Assembly (NCBI RefSeq): GCF_003054555.1
Contig: NZ_CP026304.1
Location: forward strand, 6,572,001-6,636,000
Source of the DNA: Streptomyces lunaelactis
GTDB lineage: Bacteria; Actinomycetota; Actinomycetes; Streptomycetales; Streptomycetaceae
Length of the DNA stretch: 64,000 nucleotides
Reading direction: 5' to 3'
Below, piece by piece: positions 44,456 through 54,166 of the stretch. Under the pieces are notes generated by a model, which did no database searches, was not told where the DNA came from, and saw only the letters and a program-made list of their open reading frames with translations. The stretch's first letter is position 1, and each line of letters opens with the position of its first letter. The translations under genes and the position numbers were made by a program.

Positions 44456-47400
44456 TCAGTCCGCCTGGCCCTGGGGCTCCTCCACCAGTGCCGTCTGCAT
44501 CAGCTTCGCCCGGCGACGGGCGATGTGCAGGCCTCGGCCCGGAGGGAGGTTCCGAGGCTTCGCGTTGCCGAACAGACGGCCCTCCGTGGGCGGGCAGGAG
44601 AGGAGGACGGCGGGGTTGTTGGCCTCGTCGAGGCGGCGGATGAGTCCGTCGCTGAGGCCGCGGCCGGCGCCCATGGCACTGCGGGCGACCACCAGGTGCA
44701 GGCCCATCTCGAAGCCGAGCGTCAGGTACTCGAAGAGCGGCTCCATGGGGCTCTGGAACGAGCTGCCGGAGACCATGTCGTAGTCGTCGATCAGGATGAA
44801 CAGACGCGGGCCGGTCCACCAGTCGCACTTGCGCATGCGGCTGGGGGCGATGTCGGCGCCGGGGACGCGGGTCTTCATCGCCGTGGCCGCGCCCTCGATG
44901 GTCTCCTTGAGGTTGTCCAGGGAGATCACGTGCCCGATGCGGTACTCCTCGGGGACGGTGTCCACCAGGGTGCGGCGATAGTCCACCACGATGATCTTCG
45001 CCTCGGCGGGGGAGTAGCGGGCGGTGATGCCCGCGGTGATGCCGCGCAGCAGGTTGGTCTTGCCGCTCTCGGTGTCGCCGACCACGATCAGGTGCGGGGT
45101 GCGGCTGAAGTCGTGCCAGACCGGTTCCAGGGCGTCCTGGTCGATACCGAGAGGCAGGCGCATGCCGCCGCCCTCGGTGGACTCGGGCGCGGGGAGTTCG
45201 GCGAGCGGGAGCCGGTGCGGCAGCATCCGCACCTGCGGGGCCGGTGCGCCGGACCAGTGCCGGGCGACCTCGGTGACCAGGTGGGCGACGCCCTCGCCGA
45301 GGTCCTCGAGGGAACCGCTGCCGTCCAGCCGGGGCAGGCCGGCGAGGAAGTGCATCTTGCTGTCGGCGGTGATGCCGCGACCGCCGCTGCGCGGCACCGA
45401 GCGGGCCTTGCGGGTGTCGATCTCGGAGTCCATCGGGTCACCCATCCGCAGTTCCAGGCGGGTGGCGGACTGGTCGCGCACCTGCGCGGACAGCTCCACC
45501 CAGCGGGTCGTGGTGATGAGCAGGTGGATACCGTAGTTGAGGCCGCGGGCGGCCAGTTCGTTGAACTTCGGGATCAGGTCGTCGTAGTCCTGGCGGACCG
45601 TCGACCAGCCGTCGACCACCATGAACACATCACCGAACGGCTCGTCGGGGAACTCCCCGGCTGCCCTGCGGCGGCGGTAGGACTGCATGGAGTCGATGGT
45701 GTGGTCCACGAAGAACTGCTCGCGCCGGGCGAGCAGCGTCATCACCTCGGCGACCGCCCGGTACACCCGCTCCGGGTTGAGCCGCGCCGCGACGCCGCCC
45801 ACGTGCGGCAGCGCGGCGAGCTGCGAGAGGCCGCCGCCGCCGAAGTCCAGGCAGTAGAACTGGATTTCGGCGGGGGTGTGGGTGAGGGCGAGGGCGCCGA
45901 TCAGGGTGCGGGTGATTGTGGACTTGCCGCTCTGCGAACCGCCCGCGATGGCGACGTGGCCGCCTGCCCCGGACAGGTCCACGATCAGCGGGTCGCGGCG
46001 CTGCTCGAAGGGCTTGTCCACCAGGCCGACCGGAACCCGCAACTTGCCGGTGCCGGACCAGCCGGTAGCGGTGAGGCCGCGCTCGGGGTCCGGAGCGATG
46101 CCGGGCAGCAGGGCGTCCAGCGGGGACGGCTCGTCCAGCGGAGGCAGCCACACCTGGTGGGCGGCGGGGCCCGAGTCGCGCAGCCGGTCGAGGGCCACGG
46201 CGAGCAGCGTCTCCTCGTCCTCCTCGCTCTCCTCGGTCTCCGGCTCCGGTTCGGGCGCCGCCTCCAGCGTGCGCGGCACCACCCAGCCGCTGGTCCACGG
46301 CACCACCTGGCTGGCCACCCGTGCCTGCACCACCGCGCCGGTGCGACGCCGGTAGGTGCCGGAGGAGTAGGCCGCCCGGAAGCGGGTCAGTGCCTCCACA
46401 CCGGACTTCAGATAGCCGCTGCCGGGCTGGGCCGGGAGCTCATAGGCGTCCGGCACACCGAGCACGCCGCGGCTCTCCATGGCGGAGAAGGTGCGCAGGC
46501 CGACCCGGTACGACAGGTGGCTCTCCAACTGGTGCATGCGGCCCTCGTCCAGGCGCTGCGAGGCGAGCAGCAGGTGCACCCCGAGGGAGCGGCCGAGGCG
46601 GCCGATCATCACGAACAGGTCCATGAACTCCCGGTGCGTGGAGAGGAGCTCGCTGAACTCGTCGACCACCACGAACAGGCTCGGCAGCGGGGTGAGGTCG
46701 GCCCCCGCGGCGCGGGCCCGCTCGTACTCCAGGGCGGAGGTGTAGTTGCCGGCCGAGCGCAACAGCTCCTGGCGGCGCATGAGCTCGCCGTGCAGGGCAT
46801 CCTGCATGCGCTCCACCAGCGCCACTTCGTCGGCCAGGTTGGTGATGACGGCGGAGGTGTGCGGGAGTTCCTCCAGGCCGAGGAAGGTGGCGCCGCCCTT
46901 GAAGTCGACCAGGACGAAGTTGAGGGTCTCGGAGGAGTTGGTCAGCGCGAGGCCGAGGACGAGGGTGCGCAGGAGCTCGCTCTTGCCGGAACCGGTGGCG
47001 CCGATGAGCATGCCGTGGGGGCCCATGCCGCCCTGCGCGGACTCCTTGATGTCGAGTTCCACCGGGCGGCCGTCCACACCGACCGCGACCGGAACCCGCA
47101 GCCGCGCGGTGCCGGTGTGCCGGGCGAAGAGCGTGGCCGGGTCGTGCCGGTGCAGGTCGGGGATGCCGAGCAGGGTGGTCAGTTCGACGTCGCTGTCCAG
47201 CGGCTGCGCGATGTCGGTGCCCAGACTGATCCGGCGGGAGGTGAGCAGCCGGGCCAGCGACTCCGCGGCGAGCGGGCCGAGCCGGTCCGGGCGGCCGAGC
47301 GGCACGGAACGCTCCTTGCGGCTGCGGTCGGTGCGCACCAGGCTCACCCGGTCGGGACCGACGGTCAGCCGCAGTGTGTTGCGGCCGGGCCGCCAGCGCA

Positions 47401-48541
47401 GCGCCCCGGAGACGTCGAGGACCACGGCGTTGCGGTAGCCGTGCCCCTCCCAGCGATGGCCCTCGGGGACGGTGACGCCGTCCAGGACGACGACGGTGTA
47501 GGGCTCGTCACGACCGGGGCGGGCATCCGCGTCGAAGCCGGGACGCTCGGCGAACTCGGCGCCGAGCAGGTCGTCCAGCTCGGTGAGGTCGGCGGTGATC
47601 CGGCGGACCTGACCCGCGCCGTCCTCCTCGTGCGGGTGCAACGCGTGCGGCAGCCACTTGACCCACTCCCAGTCGGGCCGCCGCTCGTCACTGACACAGA
47701 CCGCGATCCACAGCTCCTCGGGCGCGTGGAACACCGCGAGCTGGGCGAGCGCGGCGCGCACGAGAGCGCGTACGGCGTCGGTCGGGTCCTCCACCGGGGC
47801 GCCGCCCTCGGCCCGGGCCCCGCCGGTCTCCCCGGCCGGCGGGACGACCGGCTCGGCGGTCGCCCGGCCCGGAGTCTCCTCGGGGCGCAGCAGGATCCGG
47901 GCCGAGGAGCGCAGATAGAGGCCGAGGGGCTGTTCCGGGACGGTGGAGTAGGCGCGGATGAAGCGGCGCAGGGCGTGGGCGCAGAGCGGTTCGAGGTCCT
48001 CCACCGGTCGGGTGGAGACCGGTTGCAGGGTGAGCGCGAGCTGCTGCTCGCCGATCGCGAGTCGGGCCTCGCCGAAGTCCTCGTCGGTCGGACGGCGCTC
48101 CCACAGCCGCGAGGTGCGGGCCAGCGAGCGCAGCGAGGCGGGGTCCGGGTGGCGCCAGGCGAGCGCACGCTGCTGCTCCACAATCGTGGCACGGACCCGC
48201 TTGCGGGTCTGCGCCAGATAGCGGAGGTAGTCACGGCGTTCGCCCTTCAGGCGCTGCTTGCGCTCGCTGGAGCGGCGCATCAGCTGCCCCAGCAGCATGG
48301 CACCGGCGGAGAGCGCCATGACGCCCATCGCCAGATACATGAAGACGCCGTTCCCGCCGCCGGGGCGCAGGAACATCAGCATCATGGACACCGACATCAG
48401 CGCCATCGGCAAATAGGTCCATATCGCCGAGGTGTCGGGCACGGTCTCGGCGAGGACCGGTGGCTCCTGAAGGGCCAATTGACCCTCGGGCATCTCCGGT
48501 CCGCGTCTGCGGGCCGGCCGGCGAAACAGCACCACACTCAA
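44456..48541 (-). CDS. eccC: T7SS FtsK/SpoIIIE-type ATPase EccC (fused, three ATPase domains)
   Basis: Motor of the type VII machine, 1361 residues, one fused chain (not split into Ca/Cb). Two membrane helices (IWTYLPMALMSVSMMLMFL and VFMYLAMGVMALSAGAMLL) lie at about 40-85. Three FtsK-type domains carry Walker A GATGSGKS (514-521), GGSQSGKS (867-874) and GDTESGKT (1155-1162), with Walker B VVVDEF, MVVDGW and LIDDYD. A Glu-rich linker separates the first and second domains. TTG 48541 is preferred because GGAGG lies nine bases upstream; GTG codons at 48535 and 48532 are alternatives. Opposite orientation to its partner genes. Confidence 0.92.
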   Translation of the reverse strand: MSVVLFRRPARRRGPEMPEGQLALQEPPVLAETVPDTSAIWTYLPMALMSVSMMLMFLRPGGGNGVFMYLAMGVMALSAGAMLLGQLMRRSSERKQRLKGERRDYLRYLAQTRKRVRATIVEQQRALAWRHPDPASLRSLARTSRLWERRPTDEDFGEARLAIGEQQLALTLQPVSTRPVEDLEPLCAHALRRFIRAYSTVPEQPLGLYLRSSARILLRPEETPGRATAEPVVPPAGETGGARAEGGAPVEDPTDAVRALVRAALAQLAVFHAPEELWIAVCVSDERRPDWEWVKWLPHALHPHEEDGAGQVRRITADLTELDDLLGAEFAERPGFDADARPGRDEPYTVVVLDGVTVPEGHRWEGHGYRNAVVLDVSGALRWRPGRNTLRLTVGPDRVSLVRTDRSRKERSVPLGRPDRLGPLAAESLARLLTSRRISLGTDIAQPLDSDVELTTLLGIPDLHRHDPATLFARHTGTARLRVPVAVGVDGRPVELDIKESAQGGMGPHGMLIGATGSGKSELLRTLVLGLALTNSSETLNFVLVDFKGGATFLGLEELPHTSAVITNLADEVALVERMQDALHGELMRRQELLRSAGNYTSALEYERARAAGADLTPLPSLFVVVDEFSELLSTHREFMDLFVMIGRLGRSLGVHLLLASQRLDEGRMHQLESHLSYRVGLRTFSAMESRGVLGVPDAYELPAQPGSGYLKSGVEALTRFRAAYSSGTYRRRTGAVVQARVASQVVPWTSGWVVPRTLEAAPEPEPETEESEEDEETLLAVALDRLRDSGPAAHQVWLPPLDEPSPLDALLPGIAPDPERGLTATGWSGTGKLRVPVGLVDKPFEQRRDPLIVDLSGAGGHVAIAGGSQSGKSTITRTLIGALALTHTPAEIQFYCLDFGGGGLSQLAALPHVGGVAARLNPERVYRAVAEVMTLLARREQFFVDHTIDSMQSYRRRRAAGEFPDEPFGDVFMVVDGWSTVRQDYDDLIPKFNELAARGLNYGIHLLITTTRWVELSAQVRDQSATRLELRMGDPMDSEIDTRKARSVPRSGGRGITADSKMHFLAGLPRLDGSGSLEDLGEGVAHLVTEVARHWSGAPAPQVRMLPHRLPLAELPAPESTEGGGMRLPLGIDQDALEPVWHDFSRTPHLIVVGDTESGKTNLLRGITAGITARYSPAEAKIIVVDYRRTLVDTVPEEYRIGHVISLDNLKETIEGAATAMKTRVPGADIAPSRMRKCDWWTGPRLFILIDDYDMVSGSSFQSPMEPLFEYLTLGFEMGLHLVVARSAMGAGRGLSDGLIRRLDEANNPAVLLSCPPTEGRLFGNAKPRNLPPGRGLHIARRRAKLMQTALVEEPQGQAD

Positions 48542-48947
48542 GGAACAGAACCTCCGGTTTAACTGCCTTTGTGGCCCGCACCGAATACCGGCACGCCCGG
48601 TAGCGGGAAAGACCGCACCGAGCTGATTCTCCGGGTGCCGCATGACGCGGTGAACGCCAGGGTGAATGTTTCGAGCGGATAGCGGGGACGGTCAACTCCC
48701 GTGAAGGACAACTGCATACCGGACAATGAGTCCGGTCCGCAGCACGATCCGGCGGGCGTAGGCAGTAGTCTGCATTCACGGAACGCGACCTGTCCACGTG
48801 GGATAGGCGGTCGCTGGCCGCGCGGACACAATTCCCCAGCCCGGTACGCCCCGTTCCTGGCCGCGCGGCCTTCCGTACTCTTCGCAGGTCCCCTCTCCCG
48901 GGGAAGTCCTCCTGTCAAAGCCCCCACGGAAGACGAGAGTTCAGCTG
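48542..48947. other. Divergent promoter region between eccC and eccD
   Basis: About 400 bases with no supported gene. It carries a small palindrome CCGGAC-AATGA-GTCCGG at 48719-48735 that could be a regulator site. The transcripts of eccC (minus) and of eccD onwards (plus) must start here. Confidence 0.5.
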
Positions 48948-50354
48948 ATGACCGACAGTGCGGTGGCCGAGCTGTGCCGCCTGACCGTACGTGCGCCGAG
49001 CGTCTCCGTCGATCTGGCCGTGCCCGCCGACGTGCCGGTCGCCGATCTCCTGCCGACGCTGCTCCGTTATGTGGGCGAGGAAGCCGAGGAGGCCGGTCTC
49101 GACCATGCCGGCTGGGTGCTCCAGCAACTCGGCGGCGCCCCGCTCGACGAGGAGACCACCCTCGCCCACGCCGGGTTCGCCGACGGCGCCGTGCTCTACC
49201 TGCGCCCGCACACCGAGGCGCTGCCCGAGGCCCGGCTCGACGACCTGGTGGACGGGATAGCCGACACCGCGGGCCGGAAGCTGCACACCTGGCACCCCGA
49301 AGCGGCCCGCGGACTCCTGGTGGGCACCGCGGTGGCGACCGTGGCGGCCGCCCTCGCGCTGGTGCTCTGGCCCGGGGCGACCGGCTCCGAATCCACCCAG
49401 GTCGCCTTCGCGGCCGTGACCGGGCTGCTGCTGCTCGCGGGCGCGGGCTCGGCCAGCCGCGCGGTCGGCGACCGCCTCTCCGCGACCGCGCTCGCCCTGC
49501 TCGTCGCGCCCTGCCTGGCGCTGGCCGGCTGGCTGCTGCCGGGCGGAGACCTGACCGGCCCCGACGCGGCACAGGTCGCGGGCGCACGGCTCCTCGCGGC
49601 AGGCGCGGCCGCAGCGGGCGGCGCGGTCCTCGCGCTCGCCGCCACCGCGGTCGGCGCCCAGGCCCTCTTCGCCACCGCGCTGGTCTCGGTGGCGACCGCG
49701 ATCGCCGGGGCCCTGATGGGCTACACCGGCCTGGACGTAGCGGCCTCGGTGGCGCTGGTGGCGACCGTGGTCGCCCTCGCCGCCGGAGCGGTGGCACCGT
49801 TCGCCTTCAAACTGGCCGGGATGCGCCTGCCCGCGCTGCCGTCCTCAGCAAGCCAGCTCCAGGAGGGCATCGAGCCCTACGCGGGCGACGAGGTCGCCGA
49901 GCGCACCGAACTGGCCGGGCGCTGGGTCACCGCGCTCTTCGCCGCCACCGGCATCATCGCCGCGGCCGCCCTGGTCGTCCTCACCGACCACCCGAACCTG
50001 CCCGAGGTGCTGACCTCCGTCGGGCTGAGCCTGCTGCTGCTCCTGCACTGCCGCGGCCTGGTGCACATCGGGCAGCGGCTGACCCTGGCCGTACCCGGCG
50101 TCTGGGGGCTGCTGCTGCTCGCCCGCTCCTGGGCGGTGGACGACCACGGCGACGGACGCGTACTGGTCTTCGCGGTGCTGCTCGCCGCCGCGGCCGCACT
50201 CGTGATCGCCGCCTGGACGGTGCCCGGCCGCCGGGTGCTGCCGTACTGGGGCCGCGCGGCGGAACTGGCGCACACCGGCTTCGCGGTGGCGCTGCTGCCG
50301 CTCGCCCTCTGGGCGGCGGGGCTCTTCGGCTGGCTGCGCGGCCTGTTCGGCTGA
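48948..50354 (+). CDS. eccD: T7SS integral membrane protein EccD
   Basis: 468 residues. An N-terminal ubiquitin-like YukD-type domain (about 8-85: LCRLTVRAPSVSVDLAVPAD ... LPTLLRYVGEEAEEAG) is followed by about eleven hydrophobic helices, the EccD layout. EccD forms the pore-like membrane part of the ESX complex. ATG 48948 with only a weak purine-rich sequence upstream. The next gene, eccB, follows after 45 bases. Confidence 0.92.
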   Translation: MTDSAVAELCRLTVRAPSVSVDLAVPADVPVADLLPTLLRYVGEEAEEAGLDHAGWVLQQLGGAPLDEETTLAHAGFADGAVLYLRPHTEALPEARLDDLVDGIADTAGRKLHTWHPEAARGLLVGTAVATVAAALALVLWPGATGSESTQVAFAAVTGLLLLAGAGSASRAVGDRLSATALALLVAPCLALAGWLLPGGDLTGPDAAQVAGARLLAAGAAAAGGAVLALAATAVGAQALFATALVSVATAIAGALMGYTGLDVAASVALVATVVALAAGAVAPFAFKLAGMRLPALPSSASQLQEGIEPYAGDEVAERTELAGRWVTALFAATGIIAAAALVVLTDHPNLPEVLTSVGLSLLLLLHCRGLVHIGQRLTLAVPGVWGLLLLARSWAVDDHGDGRVLVFAVLLAAAAALVIAAWTVPGRRVLPYWGRAAELAHTGFAVALLPLALWAAGLFGWLRGLFG

Positions 50355-50399
50355 GCACACCCCTACGCCGCGGCATGGAGAAGGAGTTGAGGAGAGGCC

Positions 50400-51989
50400 G
50401 TGCAGTCCAAACGAGACCAGGTACACGCCCACACGTTCATGATGGGCAGGCTCAGCTCGAGCCTGCTGATGGCCGACCCGGACGCCCCGGAGAGCCCGCT
50501 CGGGCGCACCACCCGGGGCGTGGTCTTCGGCGTACTGGTCACCGTCCTGATCGGCGCGGGCGCCACCGTCTACGGCCTGCTGCGCCCCGGCGGGAACGAC
50601 GGCTGGCGCGACGGCAAGCACCTGGTGGTCAACCGTGACACCGGCGCCCGATATCTGTGGACCGGCACCGACGGCGTACTGCACCCCGTGCGCAACTACG
50701 CCTCGGCGAAGCTGATCGGCGGCTCCGACCTGGCGACCGCGGACGTCCGTACGCCCTCGCTGCAGGGCGTCCCGGTGGGCGCCCCGGTCGGTATCCCCGG
50801 CGCCCCGGACGTCGTGCCCCGGGCCGGCCAACTCGACGACGGCGCCTGGCACATGTGCGTCACTGGTCCTGACGGGGCGCTGCCCAACACCTCCGGCCTC
50901 GTGACGACCAGCGGGGTGGACAAGCCGGGCGCCACCACCGTGGCGGCCGGGATGCCCCTGGACTCCCGCAGCATCGGCCGCGACCGCGGTGTGCTGGTAC
51001 GCGGCCCGGACGACACCGAGTACCTGGTGTGGCGGGGCAGTAGGCTGCCGCTGGACCGTGCCTCCGACGCCCGCAACGCCCTCGGTTACGGCTCCCAGCA
51101 GCCGATGCGGGTCTCGGCGGCCTTCCTCGACGCGCTGGCACCCGGCCCCGCCCTGAAGCCGCCCGCGGTGGCGGGGCGCGGCGAGGAGGGCCCCGAACTC
51201 GGTGGTGAGGCCAGCCGGATCGGCCAGCTGTTCAAGGTCAGCGTGCCCGGCGGCGGCAGTACCTACCACCTGCTGCGCAAGGACGGCCTGGTGCCGCTGA
51301 CCCGGCTCGGCGCCGCCCTGGTGCTGGGCGACCCGGCCACCCAGAAGGACGCCTACCAGGGGCAGTCGCCCGAGGTGCGCACGGTCGGCGCGGACGCGCT
51401 GCGCGAGCACCGGGCGAAGGATGCGGGCTCCGCCGGATCCGCGGAGCTGCCGGAAGCGCCGCCGCTCCCGCAGTCCGCGGAGCGCGGCACCGCGCTCTGC
51501 GCGCAGGTGGACGGCGACAACGGCGGCGTGCGGATCAGGTCGGTGCTGGTCCCGCTGACCCGGCTCGCCCCGGTCGCGGTGTCGGAGGGCACGGCCCAGC
51601 CGCTGAAGCCGGCCTGTGTCCCGACGGACGCCACGGTGGTACGGCCGGGGCACGGCGCTCTGGTCCGGGCCCTGCACGCGAGCGGTGCCGCGCACGCCGG
51701 AACCACCTATCTGGTGGCGGAGAACGGCGTGAAGTACCGCGTCTCCGCCAAGGAATCGCTGGCAGCACTCGGGTACGAGGCCGCGGACATCGGCTCGGTC
51801 CCGGCACCGCTGCTGGCGGCCTTCCCCACCGGCGCGGACCTCGACGCGACCGCCGCGGCCGGCGCCACCGAACCCAAGGTGACGGCTCCCGAGTGCGGCG
51901 CCGCCGATCGGTCGGAGCAGCCCGGGAAGACCGAGGAAGCGGACAAGGCGGACAAGGCGGACGCGGCGGGCGCCGCTTCACGGAGCTGA
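50400..51989 (+). CDS. eccB: T7SS core protein EccB
   Basis: 529 residues. The N-terminal motif SKRDQVHAHTFMMGRLSSSL is diagnostic for EccB; a single membrane helix follows (about 40-60, VFGVLVTVLIGAGATVYGLL), and a large extracytoplasmic domain of repeats follows it (for example DGKHLVVNRDTGARYLW). A Lys/Asp/Ala-rich tail ends the protein. GTG 50400 has AGGAGAG just upstream. Confidence 0.92.
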   Translation: MQSKRDQVHAHTFMMGRLSSSLLMADPDAPESPLGRTTRGVVFGVLVTVLIGAGATVYGLLRPGGNDGWRDGKHLVVNRDTGARYLWTGTDGVLHPVRNYASAKLIGGSDLATADVRTPSLQGVPVGAPVGIPGAPDVVPRAGQLDDGAWHMCVTGPDGALPNTSGLVTTSGVDKPGATTVAAGMPLDSRSIGRDRGVLVRGPDDTEYLVWRGSRLPLDRASDARNALGYGSQQPMRVSAAFLDALAPGPALKPPAVAGRGEEGPELGGEASRIGQLFKVSVPGGGSTYHLLRKDGLVPLTRLGAALVLGDPATQKDAYQGQSPEVRTVGADALREHRAKDAGSAGSAELPEAPPLPQSAERGTALCAQVDGDNGGVRIRSVLVPLTRLAPVAVSEGTAQPLKPACVPTDATVVRPGHGALVRALHASGAAHAGTTYLVAENGVKYRVSAKESLAALGYEAADIGSVPAPLLAAFPTGADLDATAAAGATEPKVTAPECGAADRSEQPGKTEEADKADKADAAGAASRS

Positions 51990-52501
51990 CACCACGCACC
52001 GATTCCGGCAAGGAACACATACGGCGCCGAGGAAAAAGAAAAGAATAAGGACGCGCGGAGGGAAACATCAGGCCGAACTCGGCGCAGATGGCGCGAAGTC
52101 GCCGAGTCGGAGGAGTTATCGAGTTGTCGCGGTGCCGCATACGAAGGCGAAACCTCAGGAGAAGCTCAAGTATCTCAGCCCGGCGGTACCCGGGGAACTC
52201 CGCGGGTACGCGCGCATTGCCCGGTGCGGTCCTTCCTGATGACCGTTCAGTCTCTTTGTGTGCCCGTTTCTCGCCCGTTCGGGGGTCGACCTGCGGACGG
52301 TCACGTCCTGCGTGCCCGTCGTTCGGGCGTACCTGTTCATCCTGCTGCAACGTTCGCACAACTCCGTTGCCACACAGGCGAATTCTTCCGAACCGGCCGT
52401 TGCTCACATCTTCCCTGCACGCGTTGCGCAGAACCCTGTTTTCTCTTTAGCCTCAGCGGGCAACGGTGCGACGAGACGCGCCTGAACGAAGGGAGCGTGA
52501 C
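51990..52501. other. Leader region of the esx genes
   Basis: About 510 bases between eccB and the first Esx gene without a supported gene. One inverted repeat at 52077-52107 (8-bp arms ACTCGGCG / CGCCGAGT, inner GCGC pairing) may end the eccB transcript. The Esx genes probably start from their own promoter here, with a long 5' leader; the -35/-10 elements are not clear to me. Confidence 0.5.
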
Positions 52502-52837
52502 ATGGCGGACAGTGCCGCTAGGAAAGCGGATTATGCCAAGGGCTTGGGGGGCGTCTCCTCTCTGGAGTCGGCCCGGAACCAGGTCGAGAAGATCCAGGAC
52601 AACGTTGCCCAGATCGCCGCGCGTTCGGGCGTCGGTGGCGACGAGGGCCAGGCCCTGCTGAAGCTCTTCCGTAGCTGGAACACCGAGGCACAGAAGGTCG
52701 TCGTCCAGATCAGCACGATGATCGACGCGCTCCAGGAGAACGTGACCTCCGCCAACCGCCTGGCGAAGGAGAACGAGGACCTGACCGAGGTCCTCAACAG
52801 CAAGACCAGCCAGGGCGTCTTCGAAGCACTGCGCTGA
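52502..52837 (+). CDS. Esx-like small secreted protein, atypical WXG
   Basis: 111 residues, predicted helix-turn-helix of two long helices (about 20-50 and 55-100). At the turn the sequence is FRSWNTEAQ, so the WXG motif is W-N-T rather than W-x-G. Size, helical content and position next to a WXG100 gene suggest an Esx heterodimer partner. ATG 52502 with GAAGGGAG about seven bases upstream; the frame to 52466 adds an Arg-rich stretch that lies before this ribosome site. Confidence 0.78.
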   Translation: MADSAARKADYAKGLGGVSSLESARNQVEKIQDNVAQIAARSGVGGDEGQALLKLFRSWNTEAQKVVVQISTMIDALQENVTSANRLAKENEDLTEVLNSKTSQGVFEALR

Positions 52838-52850
52838 ACCACCCGCGGTA

Positions 52851-52873
52851 CCGGCCCTCTTCGACAGGGCCGG
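52851..52873 (+). terminator. Hairpin between the two esx genes
   Basis: 8-bp arms CCGGCCCT / AGGGCCGG with a 7-base loop, 14 bases after the first esx stop. It may reduce read-through and set the ratio of the two proteins. Confidence 0.5.
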
Positions 52874-52922
52874 ACTTCGTGAGCTTCCCGGGCCCGGCGC
52901 CCGGCCTTCGAGAGGAGACGTC

Positions 52923-53231
52923 ATGGCCGACGGCATCATCGACGTGCAATACCCCAAGGTTCAGCAGGCCATCGAGGAGTTGATGGAACAGACCCAGGGG
53001 ATCATCACGACCCTCAACAACCTGGAGGACGAGCTGAAGCCGCTCGTCACCTCCTGGGAGGGTGCGGACCAGGAGAAGTACCGTGAGGTCCAGGCGGAGT
53101 GGGACAACGCCACCAAGAACATGGCGCGACTGCTCGGCGACAACGGCGAGCTGATCCGGACCATCCACGACAACCACTCCCGTGACGAGCGCAAGAGCGC
53201 CGACAACTGGGGCAATGTGCGGGCCCGTTAG
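52923..53231 (+). CDS. WXG100-family Esx protein
   Basis: 102 residues, the classic WXG100 size. WEG at residues about 41-43 (TSWEGADQEKYREVQ) lies in the turn between two long helices. GAGAGGAG lies about six bases before ATG 52923. It should pair with the 111-residue protein before it and be exported by EccC. A late YREVQAEW-like segment is not a clear YxxxD/E export signal; this may reside on the partner. Confidence 0.9.
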   Translation: MADGIIDVQYPKVQQAIEELMEQTQGIITTLNNLEDELKPLVTSWEGADQEKYREVQAEWDNATKNMARLLGDNGELIRTIHDNHSRDERKSADNWGNVRAR

Positions 53232-53570
53232 GGCCTGGGCCCCCGGGCCCGGCCGGGGCTTTCCCCTCGTCCGTCCCGAGGGGCGGGACCCGGCGTCGCG
53301 TGCGTGAGGTCGAAGGCGCCGAACCGTCCGCATGGCAGCCCCATGCGGACGGTTGCGGCAAGTTGAGGCAACAGGCCGCGCCCCTGCCCCTGCTCCAGGA
53401 CTCCGGGAAGAACGTGCCGGACGCCGCCGAGCAGGCGAGAGTTTCCCGACAGAGACCCGGTGGGCCGACCCCGCACGCAGGCCCGCCGATCCGTCCCTCG
53501 TCCGTACGCCACATGCCCACCGGGTCATCCCGTATCCCCGTCCGGCAACCAAGCAGCAGGAGATCGTCCC
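53232..53570. other. Spacer with two hairpins after the esx pair
   Basis: No supported gene. Two hairpins lie close together: 53263-53283 (7-bp arms CCCCTCG / CGAGGGG) and 53322-53354 (13-bp arms). Downstream genes need read-through or a separate promoter. Confidence 0.6.
53322..53354 (+). terminator. Strong hairpin terminator after the esx pair
   Basis: Perfect 13-bp arms AACCGTCCGCATG / CATGCGGACGGTT with a 7-base loop GCAGCCC, 90 bases after the WXG100 stop. Together with the smaller hairpin at 53263-53283 it should separate the highly expressed esx pair from the next genes. Confidence 0.8.
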
Positions 53571-54038
53571 ATGGCCGGTGAGAAGGCCGACGTCAAGCAT
53601 TTCGACCTCAAGCAGATGGAGAACTTCCGGGACAACGAGGTACAGCCGGTCTACACCGCCGCGAAGAAGCACCGCGAGGACGGCGACGGGTCCACCATCC
53701 GCCCGCTCGGCCAGCTCGTCGACGGGCACACCACCGCGGAGAACCTCGCCCAGGACAAACAGCTCCTGCGCATCGGCAAGATGGTCACCGAGCCCCTGGT
53801 CTCGGGACCGAAGCTGATCGAGGGCGTGCGCGCCGCGGCCGAGTCCATCGACAAGCTGCTCGGTGACCAGATGGAGCTCTTCAAGGAACTGAAGGAGGCG
53901 CTCACGGACACCATCGAGGAGGCGAACAAGACCAAGGACAAGAACCTCGGGGCGATCGACGCGCAGACGCTGCTACAGACCTTCGAAGAGGTCGACACGC
54001 TCACCGCCGGCACCACCGGCGAACCGGAAGACGACTGA
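53571..54038 (+). CDS. Acidic helical protein, likely T7SS-associated
   Basis: 155 residues, acidic and almost entirely helical, with no recognised family. It holds AENLAQDKQLLRIGKMV, then LIEGVRAAAESIDKLLGDQM and KELKEALTDTIEEANKTKD, compatible with a small helical bundle similar in size to Esx or AAWKG-associated proteins. ATG 53571 follows AGGAGA by about eight bases; the open frame upstream is Pro/Arg-rich and rejected. Position between esx genes and the AAWKG protein suggests a substrate or chaperone. Confidence 0.65.
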   Translation: MAGEKADVKHFDLKQMENFRDNEVQPVYTAAKKHREDGDGSTIRPLGQLVDGHTTAENLAQDKQLLRIGKMVTEPLVSGPKLIEGVRAAAESIDKLLGDQMELFKELKEALTDTIEEANKTKDKNLGAIDAQTLLQTFEEVDTLTAGTTGEPEDD

Positions 54039-54166
54039 GTCAGAGCCTCGCGCGCCGGCAGAGGCCACGGCCGCTCGGCGCGCCCCTGTGAGAGACACAC
54101 GCCTGCCCATCCGTACGAAGACGCGGTGCGCCGGCACGGACGACAACCGACCAGAAAGGGCGCCCG

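Noticed and set aside
43562..48562. 1666-codon plus-strand open frame
   Set aside because: Runs out of frame through mycosin and antisense through EccC. The low-complexity product has no domain.
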